This document shows, piece by piece, positions 42,551 to 53,368 of a DNA stretch of 64,000 nt (within the stretch, counting starts at the first letter, position 1; the number at the start of each line of letters is the position of its first letter). The translations under genes and the position numbers were made by a program. Source of the DNA: Heloderma charlesbogerti. Taxonomy: Eukaryota > Chordata > Lepidosauria > Squamata > Helodermatidae. Where the stretch lies: NCBI GenBank assembly GCA_026122225.1, contig JANEZZ010000794.1, positions 186,001 through 250,000 on the forward strand, given 5' to 3'. The notes below the pieces were generated by a model, which saw only the letters and a list, made by a program, of their open reading frames with translations, searched no databases and had not been told where the DNA came from.

Positions 42551-45260
42551 GATCTTAATACAGGAGGGAAATTATGACTTGATAGGTATAACTGAGACTT
42601 GGTGGGATGACTCTCATGACTGGAATACAGCAGTTGAAGGATATAACTTGTTCAAAAAGAACAGGAGGAACAGAAAGGGAGGTGGGGTTGCACTGTATGT
42701 GAAAAATACATATCTCTGCACAGAAATACAGGAGGAGGAGCTTGGTAGCCCCATCGAGAGCATCTGGGTTGAAATAAATGGAGCAAAGAATAAAAGGAAC
42801 CTGGTGGTCGGAGTCTACTACCGGCCACCCAATCAAGGAGAAGACAAGGATGAAACTTTTGAAAAGCAAATAGCCAATGTTTTAAGGAAGCATGATGTAG
42901 TCGTAATGGGGGACTTCAATTTCCCCGATATTTGTTGGGAGACAAATTCTGCAAAACATGGCCCCTCCAGGAAATTCCTGACTTGTGTGGCGGATAACTT
43001 CCTCCTACAGAAAGTAGAGGAAGGAACTAGAGGATCGGCTATCCTTGACTTGACCCTAACCAACAGAGATGACTTAGTGGATCAAGTAGCAGTTACAGGA
43101 ACTCTGGGGGAAAGCGACCATGTTGTACTTGAGTTCTTGGTTCTAAGGGAAGCAAAAGCCGAGTGTAGTCAAACGCGTACCCTGGATTTTAGGAAAGCTG
43201 ATTTTAATAAACTCAGAACAATGATCAGTAAGGTCCCATGGCAAGCAATGCTAGCGAGAAAAGGAGTCCAAGATGGGTGGGAACTTTTAAAAAAGGAAAT
43301 TCTCAAGGCACAATCACAAACCATTCCAACAAGAAGAAAAGGTGGAAGACAACAGAAGAAGCCAATGTGGCTTCACAAAAACCTTAGGGATGACCTGAAA
43401 ACAAAAAAGGACACATATAGGAAGTGGAAAGAAGGCCAAGTAACAAAGGAAGAGTACAGGCAGGTAGCACAGAATTGCAGGGATGGCGTCAGGAAGGCTA
43501 AAGCGGAGAACGAGGTGAGGTTAGCGAGGGATGCTAAAAACAACAAAAAGGCTTTCTTCAGCTACGTGCATAGTAAAAGGCAGAGGAAAGAAATGGTGGT
43601 TCAGCTATTAAATAAGGATGGCAAAATGATAAGAGATGACAAAGAAAAGGCAGAGGTGCTCAATTCCTACTTTGGCTCAGTCTTCTCCCAAAAGAGGGTC
43701 TATGACCCCCCTGGCAAAGGCGAAGTACAGGCTGAAGGGGCAGGATTGCAGCTTGAGATCGACAGGCATATGGTCAAGGAACACCTCATTACTTTGAATG
43801 AGTTCAAATCTCCAGGGCCAGATGAACTGCATCCTAGAGTCATAAAGGAAGTGGCAGAAGAACTCTCAGAACCGCTGTCTATTCTCTTTGAGAAATCATG
43901 GAGGACGGGGGAAGTGCCAGATGACTGGAGGAGGGCTAACGTTGTCCCTATCTTCAAAAAGGGTAAAAAGGAGGAACCTGGGAACTACAGACCAGTCAGT
44001 CTGACATCAATCCCTGGGAAAATTCTGGAGCAGATCATAAAGCAATCCATCTGGAAGCACCTTGACAACAATGCCGTGATTACTCGAAGCCAACATGGAT
44101 TTGTCAAAAACAAGTCCTGCCAGACAAATCTGATCTCATTTTTTGATCAAGTCACCTCCCTTGTAGACCGTGGGAATGCTGTAGACATCATATACTTCGA
44201 CTTCAGCAAAGCTTTCGACAAAGTGCCCCATGATATCCTGATGAGCAAACTAGCTCGAAGTGGGCTAGATGAAACAACGATCATGTGGATCCACAGTTGG
44301 CTACAGAATCGGACTCAAAGAGTGCTTATCAATGGGACCTTCTCAAGCTGGGGAGAGGTAACGAGTGGGGTACCGCAGGGCTCAGTCCTGGGCCCAGTGC
44401 TCTTCAACATTTTTATTAATGACTTGGAGGAGGAGGTGCAGGGAATGCTGATCAAATTTGCAGATGACACAAAATTGGGAGGGATAGCTAATACTTGGGA
44501 AGACAGAAACAAAATTCAAAGTGATCTGGATAGACTGGAGTGCTGGGCAGAAAACAACATAATGGCATTTAATAGGGACAAATGCCAAGTTCTGCACCTA
44601 GGAAAAAGAAACCAAATGCACAGTTACAAGATGGGGGATACGTGGCTCAACCACACTACGAGCAAGAAGGATCTTGGAATTGTTGTCGATCAGAAGCTGA
44701 ATATGAGCCAACAATGTGATGTGGCTGCAAAAAAGGCAAATGCTATTTTGGGCTGCATTCATAGAAGCATCGCTTCGAAATCCCGGGAAGTACTAGTTCC
44801 CCTCTACTCAGCACTGGTTAGGCCTCATCTGGAGTACTGTGTCCAGTTCTGGGCACCACACTTTAAGAAGGATGCAGACAAGCTGGAGAGGGTTCAAAGG
44901 AGGGCAACAAAGATGATCAGGGGACTGGAAACAAAGCCCTATGAAGAGAGACTGAAAGAACTGGGCATGTTTAGCCTTGAGAAGAGAAGACTGAGGGGAG
45001 ATATGATAGCACTCTTCAAGTACTTGAAAGGTTGTCACAGAGAGGAAGGCCAGGATCTCTTCTTGCTCATCCCAGAGTGCAGGACACGGAATAATGGGCT
45101 CAAGTTACAGGAAGCCAGATTCCGGCTGAACATCAGGAAAAACTTCCTGAGTGTCAGAGCAATACGGCAATGGAACCAATTACCTGGGGAGGTGGTAGGC
45201 TCTCCCACACTGGAGGCCTTCAAGACGAGGCTGGACAGCCATTTGTCAGGGATGCTCTGA
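42363..45260 (+). CDS. CR1 ORF2 polyprotein (endonuclease + RT), open, 5'-truncated
   Basis: 965-codon open frame; the first about 60 codons (42363-42542) are flanking host DNA, the rest is CR1. Endonuclease: GITETWW (Glu), [17 protein letters not shown] (Asp, Asn), GESDHVV (SDH); the first catalytic Asn block (YTNAQSMG) is lost by truncation. [28 protein letters not shown] (motif A Asp), GVPQGSVLGP (motif B), FADDTKLGG (motif C), then the C-terminal domain to GML and stop. Catalytic RT residues are intact. Without the 5' UTR promoter, ORF1 and the endonuclease N-terminus it should not move by itself. Confidence 0.9.
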   Translation: MPQRFLSLAIPPMNAILAKQLPLNFPLASCCSTPPENFQFPSPSLAGSSFQAVNNASYSYLGMILIQEGNYDLIGITETWWDDSHDWNTAVEGYNLFKKNRRNRKGGGVALYVKNTYLCTEIQEEELGSPIESIWVEINGAKNKRNLVVGVYYRPPNQGEDKDETFEKQIANVLRKHDVVVMGDFNFPDICWETNSAKHGPSRKFLTCVADNFLLQKVEEGTRGSAILDLTLTNRDDLVDQVAVTGTLGESDHVVLEFLVLREAKAECSQTRTLDFRKADFNKLRTMISKVPWQAMLARKGVQDGWELLKKEILKAQSQTIPTRRKGGRQQKKPMWLHKNLRDDLKTKKDTYRKWKEGQVTKEEYRQVAQNCRDGVRKAKAENEVRLARDAKNNKKAFFSYVHSKRQRKEMVVQLLNKDGKMIRDDKEKAEVLNSYFGSVFSQKRVYDPPGKGEVQAEGAGLQLEIDRHMVKEHLITLNEFKSPGPDELHPRVIKEVAEELSEPLSILFEKSWRTGEVPDDWRRANVVPIFKKGKKEEPGNYRPVSLTSIPGKILEQIIKQSIWKHLDNNAVITRSQHGFVKNKSCQTNLISFFDQVTSLVDRGNAVDIIYFDFSKAFDKVPHDILMSKLARSGLDETTIMWIHSWLQNRTQRVLINGTFSSWGEVTSGVPQGSVLGPVLFNIFINDLEEEVQGMLIKFADDTKLGGIANTWEDRNKIQSDLDRLECWAENNIMAFNRDKCQVLHLGKRNQMHSYKMGDTWLNHTTSKKDLGIVVDQKLNMSQQCDVAAKKANAILGCIHRSIASKSREVLVPLYSALVRPHLEYCVQFWAPHFKKDADKLERVQRRATKMIRGLETKPYEERLKELGMFSLEKRRLRGDMIALFKYLKGCHREEGQDLFLLIPECRTRNNGLKLQEARFRLNIRKNFLSVRAIRQWNQLPGEVVGSPTLEAFKTRLDSHLSGML

Positions 45261-45343
45261 CTTGGATTCCTGCATTGAGCAGGGGGTTGGACTCGATGGC
45301 CTTGTAGGCCCCTTCCAACCCTACTATTCTATGATTCTATGAT
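42551..45343 (+). mobile_element. CR1 LINE, 5'-truncated, young
   Basis: Begins in ORF2 about 57 codons after its start and continues without a stop to the normal ORF2 end, then a 3' UTR of about 80 bases and the TTCTATGATTCTATGA tip. It is the best-preserved CR1 coding copy here. Confidence 0.95.
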
Positions 45344-45415
45344 CTGCCTGCCTTCTCTCTCTGCTCCTGGGAGGAAGCCAACGGCCTGAGATGGTTTTCT
45401 TGGGCCTTAATCTTA

Positions 45416-45618
45416 GGGTGCTTCCCAGACAGAAGAAGGGCTCCTAGTGCAATCCATCTTTTCCTCCTTAAAGGGTTGTTTTTTGTGGAAAGAAAAAAAT
45501 ATGGATGATGGGAAAACATGGGGGTTACAAGTGGAAGATGATGTTGTCTGGACCCCTCATAAAATCCCATGACCGAGGCAGGGCGATTGCACAATAAAAG
45601 CCTCGTCTGGAAGCACCC
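45416..45618 (+). mobile_element. Inverted-repeat element (MITE-like), copy 3
   Basis: Terminal inverted repeats GGGTGCTTCCCAGAC and GTCTGGAAGCACCC, 203 bp, no coding capacity. Related copies at 36458-36692 and 20440-20640. A target duplication is not evident, so the superfamily is open. Confidence 0.6.
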
Positions 45619-45731
45619 TTGCATTCCACCTTATGCAAGCCTTGGGAACTGCAGAGAATCCCGTAGACAGGACATTTATGAGCAAGCAAGGCTTGCTGGG
45701 GGCTTCTTCTGCTCTTTTATAGTAATCTGAT

Positions 45732-46073
45732 TAGGGATGGCGGAGAACTCTGCCACAGACCCCAATGAGGCTGGATTCTACAGAATCCATTTATGGCTGC
45801 ATTTACCATAAACTTAGACCTTTACGGCCGCAAATGGCATCCTGGATGTCATTTGCATCCGCAGTCAGTACCCCTCAGCCAGCGATACGGCATGGTGGCC
45901 ATATTGCTGGCACTTCAGAGCCAGCCAGCGGCTCCACGGAATCACGGAATCATGAATCACGGAATCATGGAGTGGAGCCAGCCAAAGAGGATTCCGGGGG
46001 GAGGAGCGGATTGCCTCCCCCACCGCGGGTGGATTCCCCACGGACTGGCAGGTAGGGAATCTGCCCATCCCCA
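45732..46073. mobile_element. Non-autonomous hAT-like element, short form
   Basis: TAGGGATG start and CATCCCCA end, with perfect 8-bp AATCTGAT on both sides (45724-45731, 46074-46081). The outer sequence (CTGCCACAGACCCCAATGAGGC) matches the reverse complement of the 3' end of the element at 13323-13978. Holds one degenerate palindromic monomer (GCAAATGGC..GTCATTTGC). Confidence 0.8.
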
Positions 46074-46081
46074 AATCTGAT

Positions 46082-47200
46082 TACTTATCAGCCAGTGGAT
46101 GGATTGTGTGGGTCTAGGAACACAGAAGCAAGTGCACAGGGTTGCAGCAGCCTCCCCTTCAGTTCAGTGTCTTCCTGCCCTGCTCCCCCACCGCACACGC
46201 ATGCACCCACGTCCAAAACCCACGTCCTCCTTTGCACAGAGACCTGGCAAAACTGGTTCCAGCTGGCAGGTGAGTGTGACTCTCTGATGCATTCCAAATA
46301 TTTCAGGACAAGGGGCCCTGAAACAAAATGTTGCAGAGGGCCATCACCTCCTATCAGGCAAGGGAGCCACAGGGGGGGTTGGTTAATCCTTGGAAGTGAA
46401 AGACATCTTGACTTAGGGGATGGACCATCACAAATGTGCTTCTGAAGTCAGCTGTAAGCCTGGCTGCATTAGGAAGCAGCTTAGAGTGATGTACAGAAGC
46501 CATATGCCGGAGCTGTGCACAGGACTACGCCTACGCCTGAAGCACTTTGAGTCAAGATGTTGAGATAAAGGAACTAGAGCTACTTCTCAGTAGAACGTAA
46601 TAAATAGTAAGGTTTTTACCTGGTTGAGCAGAGAGATCCTGGGAGAATGAGAAGCCTACCGAACACCATTATATAAGTTCTGCCAACCATGCCTGCCAGC
46701 TAGGGAACTCCAAGGTCTCAATGAGGACTGTTTCGCTGGTTGATTCTTGATAACAATATGCCAGCCACTGTTTCTATTATGCTTCTGCTTATCCTAACTG
46801 TATTGCATACGGTGATGTGTCTTGCTTGTTTTATCCTTGCAAAGCTTTGTTATACTCGAATACTGTTTGAGCAATAAATATGTATGTTGCGGTACCACTT
46901 TGTCTTACCTGGATTGAGGGGTGCTTTAGGGACCACAACCCACAAATTAATTCTTGAAGCCCAGAACACTCTGCTGGGATGTACAGATCTATTGCTGAGT
47001 GGGGGTCTGTCCATACAGCCACCATTTTCTCTCTTGGTCGGGTGAGCCACAGCCACACCAGGGAAGAGAAGCAAACTAGTCGGATGGAGCAGGAATGGGT
47101 TTCCATCTCATACTGAGCAGGGCATTTTGTGCAGCCATCTTGGTCAGGCTGGCAGAAGTGAGGAGGGGCACAGCACAGGCATCAAGTAATGCCGGCCATG
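46082..47200. other. Unassigned intergenic sequence
   Basis: No recognised gene or repeat. AT-rich around 46550-46900. Confidence 0.4.
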
Positions 47201-47204
47201 GATT

Positions 47205-47560
47205 TTAACATTTATTATTTATTTATTTGAAACACTTATACAGTGGCCTTGGATTCAACATTTCCAGGGCAATTACCAATAAAAACATAACAAAACATTA
47301 CAAGTCAGAGTTAAAAACAATCAAAACATGGGTGGTGGAGTAAATCAGAGGTTTAAAGCCTGGGAAAGTTAAAGTGTAGCACAGGTGCCAGGCGAGCCTC
47401 CCTGGGGAGAGAGCTCCATTAGCAGGTGCCATGACTGAAAAGCCTCCCCAGCCCTCTGTAGCCCCCCTGCCTTTGGGCTGCAAAGGGGCACTTTGGGCTA
47501 CAAAGTCAGATGGGGAGGGGGTACCAGGAGGAGGGCCTCTCAACAGGCATGCCATTGGGT
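47205..47560 (-). mobile_element. L2-type LINE 3' fragment
   Basis: TTTATTATTTATTTATTTG tail, an A-rich UTR, then the coding tail region with GGTGCCAGGCGAGCCTCCCT, parallel to the L2 at 1514-1950. Confidence 0.65.
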
Positions 47561-47844
47561 AATTTTAGGTTCTGGACTTAATGGGTTGACAGGGAATCCT
47601 TCTTTTGATGGCCATGCATATTGTTCACTTACTTCAAAATGTGGTAACCCAGACCTGCTGTGTTTGGGGCTGATTCTGTTGACTGGGGCCATGGGCGTCT
47701 GCTCCAAAGTCCTGCCTGGATGGGACCCCTGCCTCTCATGATGGCAGTAGACAGGCAGGCTGATGTGGGAGGAGATAGGCCAGCAGGCATCTGGGGTCTA
47801 ACTCTTGTAGGGTTATGAAGTACTGGAAGCCAGTGGAACACCTC

Positions 47845-48415
47845 CAGTGTGGGAGAGCCTACCACCTCCCTAAGTAATTGGTTCCATTGTCGTATTGCTC
47901 TAACAGTCAGGAAATTTTTCCTGATGTTCAGCCAGAATCTGGCTTCCTGTCACTTGAGCCCATTATTCCGTGTCCTGCACTCTGGGATAATCGAGAAGAG
48001 ATCCTGGCCTTCCTCTCTGTGACAACCTTCCAAGTACTTGAAGAGCGCTATCATATCTCCCCTCAGTATTCTCTTCTCAAGGCTAAACATGCCCAGTTCT
48101 TTCCGTCTCTCTTCATAGGGCTTTGTTTCCAGTCCGCTGAACATCTTTGTTGCCCTCCTCTGAACCCTCTTCAGTTTGTCTGCATCCTTCTTAAAGTGTG
48201 GTGCCCAGAACTGGACACAGTAGTCCAGATGAGGCCTGACCAGTGCTGAGTAGAGGGGAACTAGTATTTCCCGGGATTTGGAAGCTATGCTTCTATTAAT
48301 GCAGCCCAAACGAGCATTGGCCTTTTTTGCAGTCACATTACATTGCTGGCTCATCTTCAGCTTGTGATTGACAACAATTCCAAGATCCTTCTCGCTTGTA
48401 GTGTTGTTGAGCCGT
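47845..48415 (-). mobile_element. CR1 fragment, both ends missing
   Basis: Encodes on the minus strand CR1 ORF2 from MSQQCNVTAKKANA to RTRNNGLK (134 open codons, 47950-48354). Sits against L2 RT sequence at 48416. Confidence 0.88.
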
Positions 48416-49080
48416 TGTCTGCGTATCGATGGCTCCCAACCCCCAAACCACAGAGGACCTCACTCAGTGGCTTCATGCGGACAATGAAAAGCACAGGGGA
48501 CAAGATGGACGCCCATGGGACCCCACAGTTCAAATGTCGTGGGGTCAAGCAGCAGTCCTCCATGCACTGCCTGCTGCCGCTGCCTTTGCAGAAAGGCGGG
48601 GAGCCCTCAAAGCACAGTCTCCGCAACTTGGAGATGTGTTCCAGAAGGTCACCACCTTCAATGGCACTGAAAGCTGCTAGGAGACCCACGAGAGTTAGCA
48701 GGATTCCACTCCCCGTGCCTTCCTCCCAAAGGAGGTCGCCCATCAGAGCGGCCAAGGCAGTTACTTTGCCAAAACCAGGCCTGAAGCCTGACTGAAACAG
48801 ATCCAGATAATGAGATTTACCCAGGAAAGTGGAGTTGCACTGCAGCCACCCCCTCACTCATCTCCCAAGAAGGGGGTATTTGTGACTGGCCAATAGTTCT
48901 TACAGTCCTCTTACTGCCTCCTGGGCCAAACAGTCAACCTCCTTGTGCTAGATGCAATAAGCCAAGAAGGGCCAGGAAAGCAGGTAGTGGGCCACACTCC
49001 TCCAAGCATCTTGTCCATGTCCTCAGGTAACAATAACCAACATTAATCCACAATCCAAGACTAGGTGGTGTCTGGACACA
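48416..49080 (-). mobile_element. L2-type LINE reverse transcriptase remnant
   Basis: Minus strand: DLFQSGFRPGFGKVTALAAL, ILSPVLFIVRMKPL and HRYADN (RT metal site, Asp lost). Several indels. Confidence 0.75.
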
Positions 49081-49245
49081 TCCAGTGGGCTGCCGGAGCC
49101 CAGGGGGCTGCCCTTTATCCTTCTGATTGGCTGTGAGCTCACCAGGTGCTCCTGAGAGCTGCAGCTGAACTGGGGGGGGGGTGGCCTGAGTACTCCCAGC
49201 AGCTGACTGGGCGGGAAGCTTCAGTCTGTTTCCTGCCTCCCAGCT

Positions 49246-49285
49246 GAGCAGAGCAGAGCAGAGCAGAGCAGAGCAGAGCAGAGCA
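49246..49285 (+). repeat. (GAGCA)8 in CR1 5' UTR
   Basis: Eight perfect units. The same place has eight in the copy at 4794-4833 and four in the rearranged copy at 30743-30762. Confidence 0.95.
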
Positions 49286-49602
49286 AGCTGCTCCAGCTGG
49301 TCCAGGGACTACAGAAGCAGGCAAGCTCCCAGAGAGCGAGCGAACAGAGCAAGCGGACAGGGGGAGCAAACAGGAGTTGGCCAGGGGAGTTCGGCAGGGG
49401 AGGTCAAGGGGGAGGACTCTAACATTTTTTTCATTTCATTTTTTTATTATTATATTTTAACTAACTTCTTTTCATTTATTTGTCTTGTAACACACACTTC
49501 CACACCAGTGGGACTCTGCTTTTAACCTCTACTGAGTAGAGGAGCAGGCACAGGCTAGTCTAGAACAATCACAAAGCTAGACACAAAAAGGGAAAAGAGG
49601 CT

Positions 49603-50490
49603 ATGGAAGGACAAGACTCTCCAGTGGTGGTGACCTGCAAGGCGTGCGCAATGTTTGTTTTCTTGCCTGAGAACAACATGGCCGACACCTGCAACAAGTG
49701 CAAGTTGATCACGCTGCTGGAGGAAAAAGTAAGTGGACTGGAGCGGCGACTGTCGACCCTCCGGGGAATAAGAGAACACAAAGAGTTCTTGGACAGAATG
49801 GGGGAACTACAGCAGCAAAGGGAAGACCAGATGCTTGAAACGCAGCAGCAAGATGAGGCAGAAGTGGGAAATGCTGAGGCGAGGAAAAATGCAGTAGAGG
49901 ATACTCGTTGGAGAAGGGTGACAGTTAGGAGCAGAAGAACTAGACGCCACTCTGCACCAGTGGAAGCAGTGGAGCTGTGGAACCGATTCCAGGTACTTGC
50001 GGATGAGACTGGAGGACAGCCTGCAGAGGAAGAATCACAGGGGAACCTGCATGAGAGGGAGCAAGAGGCTGAAGGTCAGTCAAACAGAGGCGATGAAACC
50101 CAGGCCTACAACAACAAGAAGAGAAGAGTGGTAGTAGTGGGAGACTCCTTGCTGTGTGGGATCGAGACCCAAGTATGTCGCGAAGACCCGTGGACTCACC
50201 AGGTATGTTGTCTCCCAGGAGGACGAATTAGAGATGTGACTGAAAGGTTGCCTGCACTCATAAAGCCCACTGACAGGTATCCCTTTCTTCTCATCCATGT
50301 GGGAACAAATGATACCGCCAAGCGGAGCTACGAAGAGATCACGTCAGACTTTGAAGCTTTGGGAAGGAAACTCAAGAACTTTGGGGCCCAGATAGTTTTC
50401 TCATCCATCCTTCCAGTATTTAGAAGAGGGATAGAAAGGGAACGAAAAATACTCTGGGTGAATGACTGGCTACGAAGGTGGTACCACTGA
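49603..50490 (+). pseudogene. CR1 ORF1 (zinc-finger-like, coiled coil, SGNH esterase), C-terminus lost
   Basis: 295 codons. Residues about 10-35: CKAC and CNKC, a paired-cysteine zinc-finger-like motif. About 40-110: charged, Gln-rich coiled-coil-like region. About 175-290: SGNH esterase with GDSLLCGIE (nucleophile Ser) and [10 protein letters not shown] small deletion/stop at WYH removes the Asp-His block (LARDGLHLT, still readable in another frame at 50530-50560). CR1 ORF1 is thought to bind RNA and possibly membranes. Confidence 0.85.
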
Positions 50491-50646
50491 GAGAGATTTG
50501 GACCACGGGCTATACTTCCTGGAAGATGGGCTGTTGGCAAGGGACGGGTTGCACCTCACAAAGGATGGGAAGAATGTGTTTGGCCACAGCATGAAGAACT
50601 TCATCAGGAGGGCTTTAAACTGAATCCTACGGGGAAGGGAGATGTA

Positions 50647-51690
50647 ATGTTTGGGGTAACAATGGACGTAGGCGCATGCACTGCAACGGAGAGAACAGCT
50701 CTGATAGCGCCCAATAATAGTCTTCAGACACATGTAGGAAGAAAGCCAGACTATGAAGCACATGGTCTTCGACGTCTATATACTAATGCCCAGAGTATGG
50801 GAAACAAACAGAACGAACTTGAACTCTTAATACAGGAGGGAAATTATGACCTGATAGGTATAACTGAGACTTGGTGGGATGACTCTCATGACTGGAATAC
50901 AGCAGTTGAAGGATATAACTTGTTCAAAAAGAACAGGAGGAACAGAAAGGGAGGTGGGGTTGCACTGTATGTGAAAAATACATATCTCTGCACAGAAATA
51001 CAGGAGGATGAGCTTGGTAGCCCCATCGAGAGCATCTGGATCAAAATAAATGGAGCAAAGAATAAAAGGAACCTGGTGGTCGGAATCTACTACCGGCCAC
51101 CCAACCAAGGAGAAGACGAGGATGAAACTTTTGAAAAGCAAATAGCCAATGTTTTAAGGAAGCATGACGTAGTAGTAATGGGGGACTTCAATTTCCCCAA
51201 TATTTGTTGGGAGACAAATTCTGCAAAACATGGCCCCTCCAGGAAATTCCTGACTTGTGTGGTGGATAACTTGCTCCTACCGAAAGTAGAGGAAGGAACT
51301 AGAGGAACGGCTATCCTTGACTTGACCCTAACCAACAGAGATGACTTAGTGGATCAAGTAGCAGTTACAGGAACTCTGGGGGAAAGCGACGATGTTGCAC
51401 TTGAGTTCTTGGTTCTAAGGGAAGCAAGAGCCGAGTGTAGTCAAACATGTACCCTGGATTTTAGGAAAGCTGATTTTAATAAACTCAGAACAATGATCAG
51501 TAAGGTCCCATGGCAAGCGACGCTAATGAGAAAAGGAGTCCAAGATGGGTGGGAGCTTTTAAAAAAGGAAATTCTCAAGGCACAATCACAAACCATTCCA
51601 ACAAGAAGAAAAGGTGGAAGGCAACAGAAGAAGCCAATGTGGCTTCACAAAAACCTTCGGGATGATCTTAAAACAAAAAAGGACACATAG
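50647..51690 (+). pseudogene. CR1 ORF2, N-terminal endonuclease part
   Basis: 347 codons from the start: [20 protein letters not shown] leader, RLYTNAQSMGNKQNE (Asn), GITETWW, MGDFNFPNICW and GESDDVALE (SDH changed to SDD). Ends at a TAG in place of the Tyr codon of DTYRKW. Shows the region the copy at 42551 lacks. Confidence 0.88.
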
Positions 51691-52228
51691 AGGAAGTGGA
51701 AAGAAGGCCAAGTAACAAAGGAAGAGTACAGGCAGGTAGCACAGAATTGCAGGGATGGTGTCAGGAAGGCTAAAGCTGAGAACGAGCTGAGGTTAGCGAG
51801 GGATGCTAAAAACAACAAAAAGGCTTTCTTCAGCTACGTGCATAGTAAAAGGCAGAGGAAAGAAATGGTGGTTCAGCTATTAAATAAGGATGGCAAAACG
51901 ATAACAGATGACAAAGGAAAGGCAGAGGTGCTCAATTCCTACTTTGGCTCAGTCTTCTCCCAAAAGAGGGTCTATGACCGCCCTGGCAAAGGCAAAGTAC
52001 AGGCTGAAGGGGCAGGACTGCAGCTTGAGATCGATAGGCATATGGTCAAGAACACCTCATTTCTTTGAATTAGTTAAAATCTCCAGGGCCAGATGAACTG
52101 CATCCTAGAGTAATAAAGGAACTGGCAGAAGAGTTCTCAGAACCACTGTCTATTCTCTTTGAGAAACCATGGAGGATGGGGGAAGTGCCAGATGACTGGA
52201 GGAGGGCTAATGTTTTCCCTATCTTCAA

Positions 52229-52684
52229 ATGAAACGAGATGAAAGTAGGCTAGATGAAACAACGATCCGGTGGATCCACAGTTGGCTACAGAATCGGACT
52301 CCAAGAGTGCTTATCAATGGGACCTTCTCCAACTGGGGAGAGGTAACAAGTGGGGTACCGCAGGGCTCAGTCCTGGGCCCAGTGCTCTTCTACATTTTTA
52401 TGAATGACTTGGAGGAGGAGGTGCAGGGAATGCTGATCCAATTTGCAGATGACACCAAATTGGGCGGGATAGCTAATACTTGGGAAGACAGAAACAAAAT
52501 TCAAAGTGATCTGGATAGACTGGAGCACTGGGCAGAAAACAACAGAATGACATTTCATAGGGATAAATGCCAAGTTCTGCACCTAGGGAAAAAACCCAAA
52601 TGCACAGTTACAAGATGGGGGATACGTGGCTCAACAACACTACAAGCGAGAAGAATCTTGGAATGGTTGTCGATCACAAGCTGA
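52229..52684 (+). pseudogene. CR1 ORF2 RT remnant after deletion
   Basis: 151 codons: [20 protein letters not shown] and FADDTKLGG, but the preceding about 330 bases with motif A are missing. Followed by further frameshifts. Confidence 0.85.
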
Positions 52685-52751
52685 ATATGAGGCAAAAATG
52701 TGATGTGGCTGCAAAAAATGGCTAATGCTCTTTTGGGCTGCATTAATAGAA

Positions 52752-52785
52752 TCATAGAATAGTAATAGGGTTGGAAGGGGCCTAC
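52752..52785 (-). mobile_element. Ultra-short CR1 insertion (34 bp)
   Basis: TCATAGAATAGTAATAGGG plus GTTGGAAGGGGCCTAC is the extreme CR1 3' tip in reverse, flanked by AATAGAA (52745-52751 and 52786-52792), inside another CR1. Confidence 0.85.
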
Positions 52786-53368
52786 AATAGAAGCATAACT
52801 TCCAAATCCCGGGAAGTACTAGTTCCCCTCTACTCAGCACTGGTTAGGCCTCATCTGGAGTACTGTGTCCAGTTCTGGGCACCACTCTTTAAGAAGGATG
52901 CAGACAAACTGGAGAGGGTTCAGAGGAGGGCAACAAAGATGATCAGAGGACTGGAAACAAAGCCCTGTGAAGAGAGACGGAAAGAACTGGGCCTGTTTAG
53001 CCTTGAGAAGAGAAGACCGAGGGGAGATATGATAGCGCTCTTCAAGTACTTGAAAGTTTGCCACAGAGAGGAAGGCCAGGATCTCTTCCGATCATCCCAG
53101 AGTGCAGGACACGGAATCATGGGCTCAAGTGACAGGAAGCCAGATTCCGGCTGAACCTCAGGAAAAACTTCCTGACTGTTAGAGCAATATAACAATGGAA
53201 CCCATTCCCTAGGGAGGTGGTGGGCTCTCCCACACTGGAGGCGTTCAGGATGAGGCTGGACAGCCATCTGTCAGGGATGCTCTGACTTGGATTCCTGCAT
53301 TGAGCAGGAGGTTGGACTCGATGGCCTTGTAGGCCCCCTCCAACCCTACTATTCTATGATTGTATGGA

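Larger units (their letters stand above)
49085..53368 (+). mobile_element. CR1 LINE, nearly full length
   Basis: 5' UTR with (GAGCA)8 at 49246-49285, ORF1 from 49603, ORF2 from 50647, and the 3' tip at 53340-53365. Defects: ORF1 frameshift near 50490, an ORF2 stop at 51690, a deletion at about 52228-52247 that removes RT motif A, and a 34-bp CR1 tip at 52752-52785. Confidence 0.93.
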
